A stretch of DNA of 64,000 bases from Isoetes taiwanensis. Its lineage: Eukaryota; Streptophyta; Lycopodiopsida; Isoetales; Isoetaceae. The position numbers were made by a program, and so were the translations under genes. Of this stretch, positions 47,330 through 57,545 are shown one piece after another (positions within the stretch are counted from its first letter, which is position 1; each line of letters opens with the position of its first letter). Below the pieces are notes generated by a model. The model did not search any database. It worked only from the letters and a program-made list of their open reading frames with translations, and was not told the origin of the DNA. Location: NCBI GenBank assembly GCA_021234155.1, contig JAJEKV010000399.1, positions 172,970-236,969 of the forward strand, read 5' to 3'.

Positions 47330-49084
47330 GGATCAACGGAAGCTAAATTATGAGCTCAAAAATTGCGGATCAACCGAGGAGCTAATGCGAGCTCAAAACT
47401 ACCATATTAGTTATATCAAAGATAGAATTTAAGTTGCTTCAATACCAAATATCGACTCAAACGACTGAAAACTTTTTTGCAAAGGGTTGTTGCATTCTAC
47501 ATCAACGATTAGGGCAATCAGAAACCCAAAACCCGATTCTTTACCTTGTTCATACATAAGCTCCTCCATCTCCAACTCCATGTCCATCACTAAATTCATC
47601 TGCTTTTTCAAAATACCCATAGCACAAATAGGCCTATATAAATTAAAACAAGCAATATTATTGTCATATCCTTATTCATCGTGGCATTCATCTTCTTGAT
47701 ATCCATCTTCTTCATATTTTTATCTTCAAATTCCATTTTGAAAAACTGATTTCAGAAATCTATATCATATCATATATCCAGTTTTTTGTATTCTACATCA
47801 TGCTTATATACATAAGGCAGTGCCTCAAAAATTCTGGATCAACCAGAAGCTAAATTATGAGCTCAAAAAATTCTGGATCAACCAGGAGCTAATCTGAGCT
47901 CAAAACTACCATATTAGTTATATCAAAAGATAGAATTTAAGTTGCTTCAATACCAAATATCGACTCCAAACAGCCTGAAAACTTTCTGCAAAGGGCTGTT
48001 GCATCCTGCATCAACGATTAGAGCAATCAGAAACCCAAAACCCGATTCTTTACCTTGTTCATACATAAGCTCCTCCATCTCCAACTCCATGTCCATCACT
48101 AAATTCATCTGCTTTTTCAAAATACCCATAGCACAAATAGGCCTATATAAATTAAAACAAGCAATATTATTGTCATATCCTTATTCATCGTGGCATTCAC
48201 ATTAGGGTTTTTTTGAGATTAAAAAAGGGCCTTCAAAACATGCCAACTAAGCCAAATGAAGATAAATGAACTACCAATCAGAAATCAGAGCCTGACGGGT
48301 CCAGTCAGCAAAACTGTTATAACTAACTCACTGGATCACATTTTCTACCATAACTGTTGATAGAAATCTCCAAATGATCTCTCGTTTAGTGTAATAGATA
48401 GATCTCGTTGAGATTTTTCTAATCTTAGGTGCTTTGCACATGTTTTAACCACTTATGATTGTCAAAACTCCAAAAAATATGGTTTTTACCATGTTTTACT
48501 ATCCTATGGGGCTAAAAGATATACAAACCACCCAAGGTTGGAAAATCTCAATGAGATCTATCTATTGCACCAAACAAAAGCTCATTTGGACTTTTCTATC
48601 AACACTTATCTTTAGAAAATGTGATCGATGAATTAAATAACTATTTCTTGGCCCTGATCTGGTCTGTTTTTCGATTAGTAGTTCCTTAAAAGGGAATCAA
48701 CGGTTCTTAGAAGGCCCTTTTATGATCTCAAAAAATCCCTAATGTCTTCTTGATATCCATCCTGATCATATTCATCTTCTTCATATTTTTATCTTCAAAT
48801 TCCATTTTGAAAAACTGATTTCAGAAATCTATATCATATCATATATCCAGTTTTTTGTATTCTACATCATGCTTATATACATAAGGCAGTGCCTCAAAAA
48901 TTCTGGATCAACCAGAAGCTAAATTCTGAGCTCAAAAAATTCTGGATCAACCAGGAGCTAATCTGAGCTCAAAACTACCATATTAGTTATATCAAAAGAT
49001 AGAATTTAAGTTGCTTCAATACCAAATATCGACTCCAAACAGCCTGAAAACTTTCTGCAAAGGGCTGTTGCATCCTGCATCAAC
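47330..49084 (+). repeat. three direct repeats of ~507 bp
   Basis: The word ACCATATTAGTTATATC lies at 47401, 47908 and 48977. The first step is 507 bp; the second is longer because a MITE of 545 bp sits in unit 2. Units 1 and 2 share a minus frame (LKKQMNLVMDMELEMEELMY, then GKESGFGFLIALIVD) that could be an old duplicated exon. The third unit is partial and ends at 49084. Confidence 0.9.
48200..48744. mobile_element. MITE with CATTAGGG inverted ends
   Basis: The left end reads CATTAGGGTTTTTTTGAGAT. The right end, read on the minus strand, gives CATTAGGGATTTTTTGAGAT, and the inverted repeat continues through AAAGGGCCTT. Inner arms are also inverted (ATGAGATCTATC style blocks around 48390-48560). 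The same site without the element is preserved at 47688-47695. Comparing the two, the host joins GCATTCA to TCTTCTTG with nothing duplicated. Confidence 0.85.
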
Positions 49085-49640
49085 ACTGTAATTTCCAGCA
49101 CCCTAAACCTAGAATCCGCCCTAAACCTAGAATCCGCTAATCGCCAATCGCTCAATGGTTGTCTACATTATTTATTTATTTTTCTTATACCACGCTTAGC
49201 AAAATAACATGCCTTAGTAAGTCGTGCCTGAAAACGATTTCCTCACAAAATCTATATACAAAACTCCTCTTAGGAGCTGAAACAAAAAATCCAACGCAGA
49301 ATCAGTTATCAAATCAAGCTGCCCACTTGGTTGCACAAGCACGAAATGAAATGCCAGTCTCAAGGACTTTCTTATCTAACCAATCTACACTATCTTGAGA
49401 GCCAATTAGATCCACCACAGAAATATCTGGTGGAGTGTCTAGCATAATATCCTCTAGGCCTTGTTTGCAAAATTTGAGACTCATTTGTAAATTCCTTTTC
49501 AGAACCTCATATGTTTGTAATTATCAAATTATCAGGGACTTGGAAAGACAATCTCTGCAATTGCTTTGATTTTGAAGGCTAGACCGCCAAAACGTCTAAG
49601 ATACAATGTAGAAGAATGCAGGAGCACCTTGATTGTTTGC
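49085..49640. other. noncoding or decayed gene DNA
   Basis: CCCTAAACCTAGAATCCGCC occurs twice at 49101-49140 and once more at 51352. A short plus frame (49280-49398) is not assignable. Confidence 0.3.
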
Positions 49641-49644
49641 CCTA

Positions 49645-49960
49645 AATCGCTTTAAAAACAATGGGAACATGAATTGAAGGAAAAAGTAGTACCATCTGTC
49701 AAGCTATCTGTGTACATATACCATGAAGATCAGAGAAGAATAAATTGTGTTGAACTTTGTAAGCACGACATTGTGCTTACTACATATGGAACCATTTGTT
49801 ACGAATTGCGGAAAGCCATCGAAGAGGATGAAAAGCAACCCCAGGGCTAAGGGGCACAACCTTGTCGAACATTAGGTGGTTTAGAATTATTACGGATGAA
49901 GCTCAATCCATTAGAAATGCTCACACTAAAAGTTCACGTGCTTCTTTGGGGCTTAAGGGC
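49645..49960 (+). pseudogene. SNF2-family ATPase fragment (RAD5/HLTF-like), N-terminal half
   Basis: A plus frame reads WEHELKEKVVPSVKLSVYIY, then CVELCKHDIVLTTYGTICYE, and after a shift WFRIITDEAQSIRNAHTKSS. These match SNF2 motifs Ib and II. The Walker B box is DEAQ where the family has DEAH. The fragment ends inside the ATPase domain. SNF2 proteins remodel chromatin or act in DNA repair; this copy cannot be functional as it stands. Confidence 0.6.
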
Positions 49961-49984
49961 ACAATGAAGATGGTGCCTTTACGG

Positions 49985-50040
49985 AGCAGGCGACCTTCTC
50001 GACACATCGTCACATGCGACCTTCTCGTCACATCGTCACA
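49985..50040 (+). repeat. GCGACCTTCTCGACACATCGTCACAT duplication
   Basis: Two copies of a 26-bp unit ending in ATCGTCACAT, the same word that starts the array at 51800. Confidence 0.6.
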
Positions 50041-50050
50041 TATCTGAAAG

Positions 50051-50068
50051 TTCTAGAATGTTCTAGAA
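50051..50068 (+). promoter_or_regulatory. heat-shock-element-like site
   Basis: TTCTAGAATGTTCTAGAA consists of four alternating TTC/GAA units at 5-bp spacing, the perfect consensus for heat-shock factor binding. More TTCTAGAA words follow at about 50123 and 50150. Similar sites drive heat-responsive Copia LTRs such as ONSEN. No gene start is evident nearby. Confidence 0.45.
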
Positions 50069-50229
50069 AGTTTTAAAAGTTTTAAAATATAAGAGAATCT
50101 TGGGTAAGCCTAAGGAATCCTTCTAGAAAATTCAGAATGTTGTAGAAAGTTCTAGAAATGAATATTTTGAGAGAATACACTTATTTTTCTTCCCAAAGCA
50201 TTTTGCTAGATGACCAATTAATATTTTGG

Positions 50230-51420
50230 TTCAACCAACTCCACAATTCTCTTGATTTTCGATGAACAAACTTGTCCAAGAAGGCAGCGACCTCCACAAC
50301 CTCAGAATGGCCATAATGAAGAAATTAAAAAGGCGGTTAAAGAGATTTCTCGAAAAAAGCGCGCATGATTTTTGGATCTTTGTATGTTGTATTTGTCGGA
50401 TCATACAATCGATCTGGCGACAACCCATAAAAATCTTGCGGCTCAAAGCGGAACAAGTTCATGAGTCATGAAGCGAAAACAATCGAGCATGGTGTTAAAA
50501 AGCGCACCAAAGGATCTGATTTTGGCATGTAGGACGAAGAGAGAGGTCGTTTTTCGGTATTGGGTGTTCGTGAAGAACCCCCAGCGATGTCGGCAAGCTC
50601 AACCGCCTTGTGATCCCTAAGCTCCAGGCTGAAGCCCATTTTCCTTTGCACCATGACATGCTCTACTTTGAAGACTTCCAATGTAACATTGGTGGGTTTA
50701 GATACTCTTCTTGCAGCGTGGCGAGCTATGTTCAATTCCACTTTCCATGTATGGATCTAGAAACAAGGCCATCAACGGTGTAGCCACATAGTATCTCGGC
50801 TTTTCAAAATCCTCATCAATGGAATTCGGCTTCATATGGAACTTGTGCAATTGAAACACAAATTCCTCCACCATCATATATCACAAAATCATCGGGCGTT
50901 TGGCGGTAAAGTTGCAAGTTCAAGCATTGCTGCTTGATTCCAACCTTGATGTTGATCTTTCAACTTCCATAGTGCCATTAAATTACTTGTATACCCGGCA
51001 TGAGATTTTTAGATCATAACCTTCTTCCCCCTGTATTGGCGTATCCATATGTGCTTCTTTGGTTTCTTTGATATAGTTCGGACAATATTTTTCCGGCTCT
51101 TGCAAGCTCTCAAAGCCCCAAAAAAACCATTTTTCATGATTCGGTTTTGAAGAGTCTAGATGAAGGAGGTAATTGGGGCGTCGCAAACCCCGTCGCTAAA
51201 TGACCATTCTCTTTCACATCTAGAGATAAGATTACTTCGAAAAGACACGATGAAGCCGCATTGATATGGGCCGGATCAATCGGTCAATAATCAATAAATC
51301 CCTTTTTTTGCGGGGATGTTTTGAGTGCGCTATGTTTCAGAATTCGCCATCGCCCTAAACCTAGAATCCGCCATCAGGACGTCGGGACAAGCGGCTGCAA
51401 GTCATATTAAACACTATAAT
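50230..51420. other. decayed coding-like DNA, unassigned
   Basis: Minus frames such as VEEFVFQLHKFHMKPNSIDE (about 50860) and EKYCPNYIKETKEAHMD (51080) and a plus frame at 50262-50470 (KKLKRRLKRFLEKSAHDFW) look protein-like but are short and broken. I do not recognise them. Confidence 0.25.
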
Positions 51421-51439
51421 GCTTCGGCGGACAAAAGGT

Positions 51440-51660
51440 AAAAGTGTGGGATTTTTCTTATGTTCTTGCACAAATTTTAAGGCTTTATCCTGTTCTTCTC
51501 TCAGCAACAATGATTGACAACAAGCCTATTGTCAAGTTACCTTCAAGAATTGTAAACTTGGAACAACTGGATTTTGACACAGAACAACGTCAGTTTTATA
51601 ATGAACAGTTTTATAGCGGTAGCACACTTCTACTGTGATGATGCATGCGCAGGCAACACG
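51440..51660 (+). pseudogene. SNF2-family ATPase fragment, between ATPase lobes
   Basis: The frame reads MIDNKPIVKLPSRIVNLEQL and DFDTEQRQFYNEQF. This corresponds to the segment after motif IV of RAD5/HLTF-type SNF2 proteins (LRRTKGxxxDGxPIxxLPP). It continues the fragment at 49645-49960 after about 1.5 kb of other DNA. Confidence 0.6.
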
Positions 51661-51789
51661 CTTAAATGAAGTTGCAGGTTGGTCGTCAGAGTCTTTTTCA
51701 GACAGGTATCAATCAGACAGGTATTGAATTTGTAATCCTAAAAAACCATTAACGCCGTTGTATAAAAATATACGTCAATCGACCTTCGT

Positions 51790-51998
51790 CACCTGTCATA
51801 TATGTCACATCGTCACATATCGTCTTGGCGTGTCACATCGTCACATATACGTATTGACGTGTCATATACGTCACATACGTCACATATATGTACTGACGTG
51901 TCACATACGTCACATATACGTATTGACGTGTCACATACGTCACATATACGTACTGACGTGTCATATACGTCACATACGTACTGACGTGTCATACGTTC
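51790..51998 (+). repeat. 30-bp tandem repeat TGACGTGTCACATACGTCACATATACG
   Basis: About six copies of a unit built from GACGTGTCA, CATACGTCA and CATATACGTA, each arm being an ACGT-centred half palindrome. ACGT cores are bZIP-type binding words. Confidence 0.8.
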
Positions 51999-51999
51999 T

Positions 52000-52406
52000 G
52001 CGAGACACCTGTCGTCCACCAGGCGCACAAGTCCACCTGGCGTGACAGATGGGCCAAGTACAGGACGTCGCAGGCGACGTGACGTCGCAATCGTCCACCT
52101 GGCGTAACACCTGTCCTCCACCTGGCGCCCAAGTCCACTGGCGTGGCGGATGGGCCAAATCTTGGGCGTCGCGGCGGCGTGGCGTCATAAACATCCGCTG
52201 GCGTGACACACATCGTCCACTGGCGCGGCGTCCACTGGCGTGGCAGATCGCCCGCGTCCGCGATGTCGGGGCGTCGCGATGGAGGCGTCGCATGCGACGT
52301 GTCTGCGACGTGACGTCGCATTGACGTCGCATGGTCACGTTAATTGCGACGTCACGTGACTCAGACGTCGCAAGCCCACATCGCTAAATGTCCATTCTCT
52401 TGTTGT
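52000..52406 (+). repeat. ACGTC/GGCGTGAC-rich block with CACTA-like right end
   Basis: CCACCTGGCGTGAC and GACGTCGCA words fill 380 bp, ending in AATGTCCATTCTCTTGTTGTG. TCTTGTTGTG differs by one base from the CACTA right end TCTTGTAGTG. CGCTAAATG(A/T)CCATTCTCT also occurs at 51194. A decayed CACTA-like terminus is possible but not shown. Confidence 0.35.
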
Positions 52407-53712
52407 GCATCCACTGCTTATAGGCATGGATCTCGCTGTTTTGAAGCTCCTTTTGAATCATTTGGTAAAAAATTACTTGCCGCGATGGAAAGCGACAAAT
52501 GATTCAATTGCACATGTTTTTTCATCATGTTATTCTGTAATAACTAGAACAAGTATGGATTGTCTAATAAGCAGTCGAAGTATGGATTTGTGGATTTTCG
52601 ATTCGTTTCTATTTAAATCAAGATTCGGATAGCTTTTATATGTTGCACACATTGCCCTCAACATGGCTGCACTTTACAACACTTGGTGGGCACATGGACA
52701 TCGAAACATTTGTGTCAATATATCAAATAATTTTCCATTTTAAATCAACATATACACTTTAAATATATTTTCTATGCAAAAGTGATAGACTCCAAGTGGG
52801 GAAGCTTGGGCCACGGCTTTCAACGACGAAGCAGAAAAAATTCTAGGATACAATGAACTGCATGAAATAAGAATCCAGGTACAATAAATATCATATGTAA
52901 CAAAACAATTGAACAATAGTGATCTAATTTCATGTTTATTTCTAGGATAATGAAGGCAAATTATACCAACAAATTCTGGCAAAAGCAAAATGGGTTCCAC
53001 ATACATTCCAACTATCTGTACAACACGAAAGCTACGTGAATTAGAATCGATGAGAAAATTATAATTCAAAGGCGAATCAAAGGTTTTATTAAACAAAATA
53101 CAAATGCTAAAATCCAACACAAAAACTTCGCAATACATTTGCATCCAACAATTATGATTCAATTTCCTATTGAATATCTAATAGATATTACCTCGACACA
53201 TTTCAATTTAACATCTCATACCAAATGTAACCCATTCATACATAGCATTAGTGTCTGGGTCTTCATATACAACCACATGGAAAGCCCACAGAAGGTGAAA
53301 CATTTTCTAATAAGCATACTATAGTTTTGCAAGCAAACAATGGTGCGCTCTTGAAGAAAGATGCCTGAGAATAGAAAAAGTCTTTCTTTGCCCTCATGTT
53401 TCTTATTAATAGACAAGGGCATTTGCTTACGAAGAGCCAAGTTCAAGTTCATATGAAGCAAAACCCAATGGGCTTGCTATTTGGTAAAGCAACTAATAAA
53501 CCAAAAATCGGGAGGTGGGCTTGTAAGTTGCAAAGTTATGATATTTTACGTAAAAGAGTTACACTTGACACGAAATCCTAGCCTCTACTTGCCTTATATA
53601 TTTTTTGATCATGAAGATGAATTGAATACTCGACACTTCACTTGCGGTAGCACACTTAGAAGTAACTCAAGGAGGTCAAGCCAAAAGGAGGATGGCGACA
53701 ACCTATTAGAGA
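52407..53712. other. unassigned AT-rich DNA
   Basis: Short frames only. A plus frame at 53590-53712 (YIFFDHEDELNTRHFTCGST) looks protein-like and ends at the Helitron insertion point. Confidence 0.25.
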
Positions 53713-53789
53713 CTAGTTATGGTGCCGGCATTCTTTGGAGCATAAGTTAAGGGGAACACGTAAGTTGGGCCTATTCTCCTGCGTTTCTT

Positions 53790-53925
53790 GGGCCTATTCT
53801 CATTGTGTTTCTTAAGTGTTGCCTTTTCGTAATTGATGGTGGGAGAAAGTGGAAACTTGGGCCTATTCTCATTGTATTTCTTAAGTGTTGCCTTTCGTAG
53901 TTGATGGTGGGAGAAAGTGGAGTAA
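53790..53925 (+). repeat. 70-bp tandem duplication near the Helitron 3' end
   Basis: GGGCCTATTCTCATTG to GATGGTGGGAGAAAGTGG occurs twice in direct order. Confidence 0.85.
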
Positions 53926-54878
53926 TGTTTGTAACATCTAAGTCATATATTAGTATTCATGTGTGTTAAATAAAACAAAAAGTTTGTGTTAAATAAAAGC
54001 GAAACTAAGCTTAGAAAGGCTGCACAATATCCACACAAATCAATAATAATTTTTTGTCTTAAAGTGCTTATTACATATTTGTTTGCATATTTTATTTGTT
54101 CATTTTGTCCTAGGAAGCTAGCCTTCTTACTTTGTCAAATCTGCAATACATCAAATAAATTAACGGTTAAATGTCCTTACCTAACCTCCACAAATTTTAT
54201 ACATTTCTTTTGCTCTCAAAAAAAGCTTAATTGTTGGACATGCTTGAGTGCTCCATGCTAAATTAACATTTAACTCAAGATCAAAGCTATTATTATGTAC
54301 AATGTTTTGCATACATGGATAAATTCTCTCATAAAATATTGAACTTGTAGATTTGTTTTGTGTCCATTCACTAATGCGATGTTAGTCCAAGTTAAGCGTG
54401 CAAAGTCTTTTACCATTATTCCCATAAACTTGCAGCGTTCTAAGACTTTGAATATTCCACGAACCCATTGAACTTTCACATGATTTCTCGGCCTAAGCAA
54501 AATCCCGTTGAATCTTTGCACTGCGCATAGCTCATCTAAATGCCAGTTGCGGTCCTTTTAAGCTGGGACTGAATCACGAGAGGCCAACAATTGGGCAACA
54601 TATTTAAGTTTACATTAGAGATCTTCGGGAAGAGCAATTACGCCTGCTATATTTTCTATCCATTTCTTTCCTTAAAGCCTACATTTCCAAAAAGCTTTTG
54701 GATTTCGGGGAACAAGCTTGTAGCCATCAATTACTTTTATTGCGGCGTTTGTAGTGAGCTTCATGCATTAAATACAAAGGGAAAAGAGGCCAACACATTT
54801 AAAGGCACTTTTGTAGTTATTCCCATGGCTAACCTGCAAACCACTCTATCAATTAATGGTGCTACCCGTTAAAAAACT

Positions 54879-54905
54879 ATTCTATTCTATTCTATTCTAT
54901 TCTTT
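54879..54905 (+). repeat. (CTATT)n microsatellite
   Basis: Five copies of CTATT. Confidence 0.85.
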
Positions 54906-55189
54906 CCTTGACCTACATTTCCAAAAAAATTTGTATGAGTTTATCAAACCACTTTACCAATTAATGATGTTACATGTAAGGTTTAACAAACCACTTTACC
55001 CTTTGTATGGTGCTTCCGTTTTTGCTATATCAATACAGGAATAAGAACAATAATAATATCATTCCAGGTTGACAACCCCAATTGTTGGCTATTATTAAAC
55101 CATCGTATCTAGAGGGGTGTGGATAGAGGGTAGGCATGCATAGCAAAATCACAAATGAGGCTTATGTCAAGCATAGGTCCATACCTTAC

Positions 55190-55800
55190 GTCACGAGAGA
55201 TATTTGGACCCAAATTGAGTTCTTTCAAAGCAGCCAAGAGGTCTGCAAATCTATTTTCAAACTGAGATGCATCTTTTGTATCTTTCTCAATGGCTCCGTT
55301 GTAAAGTCCTGCTGCAGTGCAACAATGCATGAATAAAGCACAAAGCATGAATGGTGCATAATGTGTATGAAAGCAAAAGAAAATTCAAACAAATGTAGAA
55401 ATCATTTGACTTACTTGGCTCATCCTGCTGCATCCTCGCCTAGAATGAACAGCCCATTTGCTCTACCAGGAGAAAAAGACAGAAATTGTTTGAGAAGAAA
55501 AGAATAGGAAGCAAAGCATACATGCCTTTTGAGCACAACATTCAACTATCTCTGTTAGTGTTAGCAGTAGCTACTACTTGGACACTGGTTTTCTTGGTTT
55601 CTTCACTATTGCTACTACTACTACTACGAAATTTATGAGCTGTCTTGCCATGCCCAACAACCAAGAGATAAAAATGGAATGACTTCATACCTATTTATCA
55701 CCAGCGGATGTTGCAAAATGGATTGCGCATCTTTGGCTCCAAAAACGTGCTCTGATTCAAAAGCAGCTGAAAGAAGATGATTAGCTTCCTTGCAAGAAAT
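55190..55800 (-). pseudogene. captured gene fragment with exon-like blocks
   Basis: Minus-strand blocks with splice-like edges: SAAFESEHVFGAKDAQSILQ near 55770-55700; RANGLFILGEDAAG ending before GTAAGTC (55455-55400); and, after an acceptor-like CTGCAG, GLYNGAIEKDTKDASQFENR with FADLLAALKELNLGPNISRD ending at GTAAGG (55321-55190). They look like three exons of one gene. I do not recognise the protein. Their place inside Helitron ends and their matching orientation suggest gene capture. Confidence 0.4.
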
Positions 55801-56316
55801 CAAGCTTTTAAGACAAATATATCACGAAGGAACAAAGTTTAGGGAGTCTTACCAAGCGCCCAACAACTGCAGCAGAAGTAAATTTCCATCATAAAAAGTA
55901 AGCCTTCATAAAAGAAGGCAGCGTTCGTTTTTAGAGAAGGCAGCAGGAGGTCGTTTTTGGAATAGGCAGCAGGACGTCGACCATTCTAAAGCTCCCTTTG
56001 CAGTGATGTTACATTTGATATCCAGAATATAGGCAGAAGAAGAAAATAGGCAGAGAAGAAGAGGAGCAGAATCGGAATGAATACAAACAACCCCGGCTGT
56101 ATTACTTGCCCGACTGTATTTTGAAAGGATCTGTATACAAAAGGATCGGACTGGGAAAAGAGGGGATGGTCTCGCTGGGCATGCATCGAAACCCTAGATT
56201 AGTTTAATGGCACCATTCAAAATCCTCTCCATTCAATCTCGGTGTGACTGAATCCTAGCCGTCGAAATTAGGGCGTGATTGAAAACGGACACACAAGATA
56301 ATATTATAATATAAGA

Positions 56317-57545
56317 TTTTTTACAACATGGGATCATCTCTCGAAGCCTCACTCCAAGTCAGAGAAGAAGACTCAAGGACAAGTGAAGATAATTCAAGCT
56401 GATAGACAATGTCTTGTGCAAAGTTAACAGGGATGGGATCTTGTTGAGGTGTGTAAGTGAAGAAGAATCTGCCTTGATTATTAGGGAGATGCATAAAGGT
56501 ATATGTGGAGGACATTTTCTTTGGGGATACCACTTTGCAAAAAGATTCTCGAATCGGATATTATTGGCCCTCTTGTTTTTAGAGATTGCTATGAGGTCAT
56601 AAAAACTTGCCATCAATGTCAAATTTTTAGTAAAAAGAATTTTATTGCCGGTGCCTTGAATCCTATCATATCTCGGGACCCTTTCAAATTTGGGGACTAG
56701 ATTATATTGGTCCCATTAATCCTTCTTCTACAGGTCAACATCAGCATATTATTGTGGCCTGATTATTTTACTAAGTGGGTAGAGGCTATACCTTTGAGGC
56801 AAGCTAATGCCTTCACAAGCTGCAAGGTTTTTACATGAATTTGTTTGCTCAGTTGGTATTCCTTTCGGATACATTCGATAGAGGTGCCCCTTTGTTAATG
56901 AAGTCATTGCTAATTTGTTGAGCATTTTGAAGGTCAAGCACACCAAAAGTTCTTCATATTATCCTCGGGGTAATGGACAAAATTTGAAGCTACTAACAAA
57001 GTGTTGAAAAATATCTTCGAGAAGGCGGTTGAGATTAACAAAAGGATTGGCATATCAAAATAGTGGATGCACTTTGGGCTTATAGAGTCACTATCAAAAC
57101 ATCTACAAATCATACACCTTTCAATTTGATCTATGGCATAGAAGCGGTTCTACCGGTGGGAACTTGAGTTACCTTCCTTGAGATTAGCTCATAAATTGTG
57201 CTTACCTTTTGAACATGCCTTACAGGGAAAGATTGGGCCCGTTACATTTAGATGAGTCTGAGAATGGAAGGCGAGAACACTAGTTTCTTTGAAAAGGGCT
57301 AAAGATCTGGCTGCATTCAAGGCTGCACACAAAATACAAGGCGACTTTAAGAAAGGAGAGCTTGTTCTCAAATGGAACAAGTCAAAGGAAGATTCGGTGG
57401 CAAATTTGACAATATTTGGGAAGGACCCTTTGTAGTCTTTGGAGCCTGCGGTACTAATTCTTATTGGTTACAAGAGGTTGCTTCGGGTATGCCTTTGCCA
57501 AATCCTATCAACATCCACACTTTTTGAAAAGGTATTGGGACCAGC
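56317..57545 (+). pseudogene. Ty3/gypsy integrase region, frameshifted
   Basis: Pieces in three frames give the order of a gypsy integrase. The zinc-binding part comes first (REMHKGICGGHF ... RDCYEVIKTCHQCQIFSKKN; H and CxxC residues visible). The core follows with DYIGPINPSSTGQHQHIIV, DYFTKWVEAIPLRQANA, then SSSYYPRGNGQ and EATNKVLKNIFEKAVEI. It continues with DALWAYRVTIKTSTNHTPFN and a C-terminal part (DFKKGELVLKWNKSKED). The three catalytic acids can be placed. Frameshifts near 56690, 56750, 56870, 56985, 57050 and later mean no intact protein. Reverse transcriptase and gag are absent from the window. Confidence 0.8.

Larger units (their letters stand above)
53713..56316 (-). mobile_element. 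Helitron carrying exon-like pieces
   Basis: On the minus strand it starts TCTTATATTATAATATTAT at 56316 and ends ACCATAACTAG at 53713, next to host A (5') and T (3'). The end shares TTATGC and ACCAT(T/A)ACTAG with the Helitron at 8312-10326. The hairpin is imperfect here (TGCTCC ... GCCGGCA). Like that copy, it has CCCTAATTT and GACGG(C/T) words 40-60 bp inside the 5' end. It lacks the purine tract and instead holds exon-like pieces in the same orientation. No Rep/helicase was seen. Confidence 0.65.

Noticed and set aside
51790-51998. CRISPR-like spacing of 30-bp repeats
   Set aside because: The units are head-to-tail with no unique spacers, in a plant genome with no cas genes.
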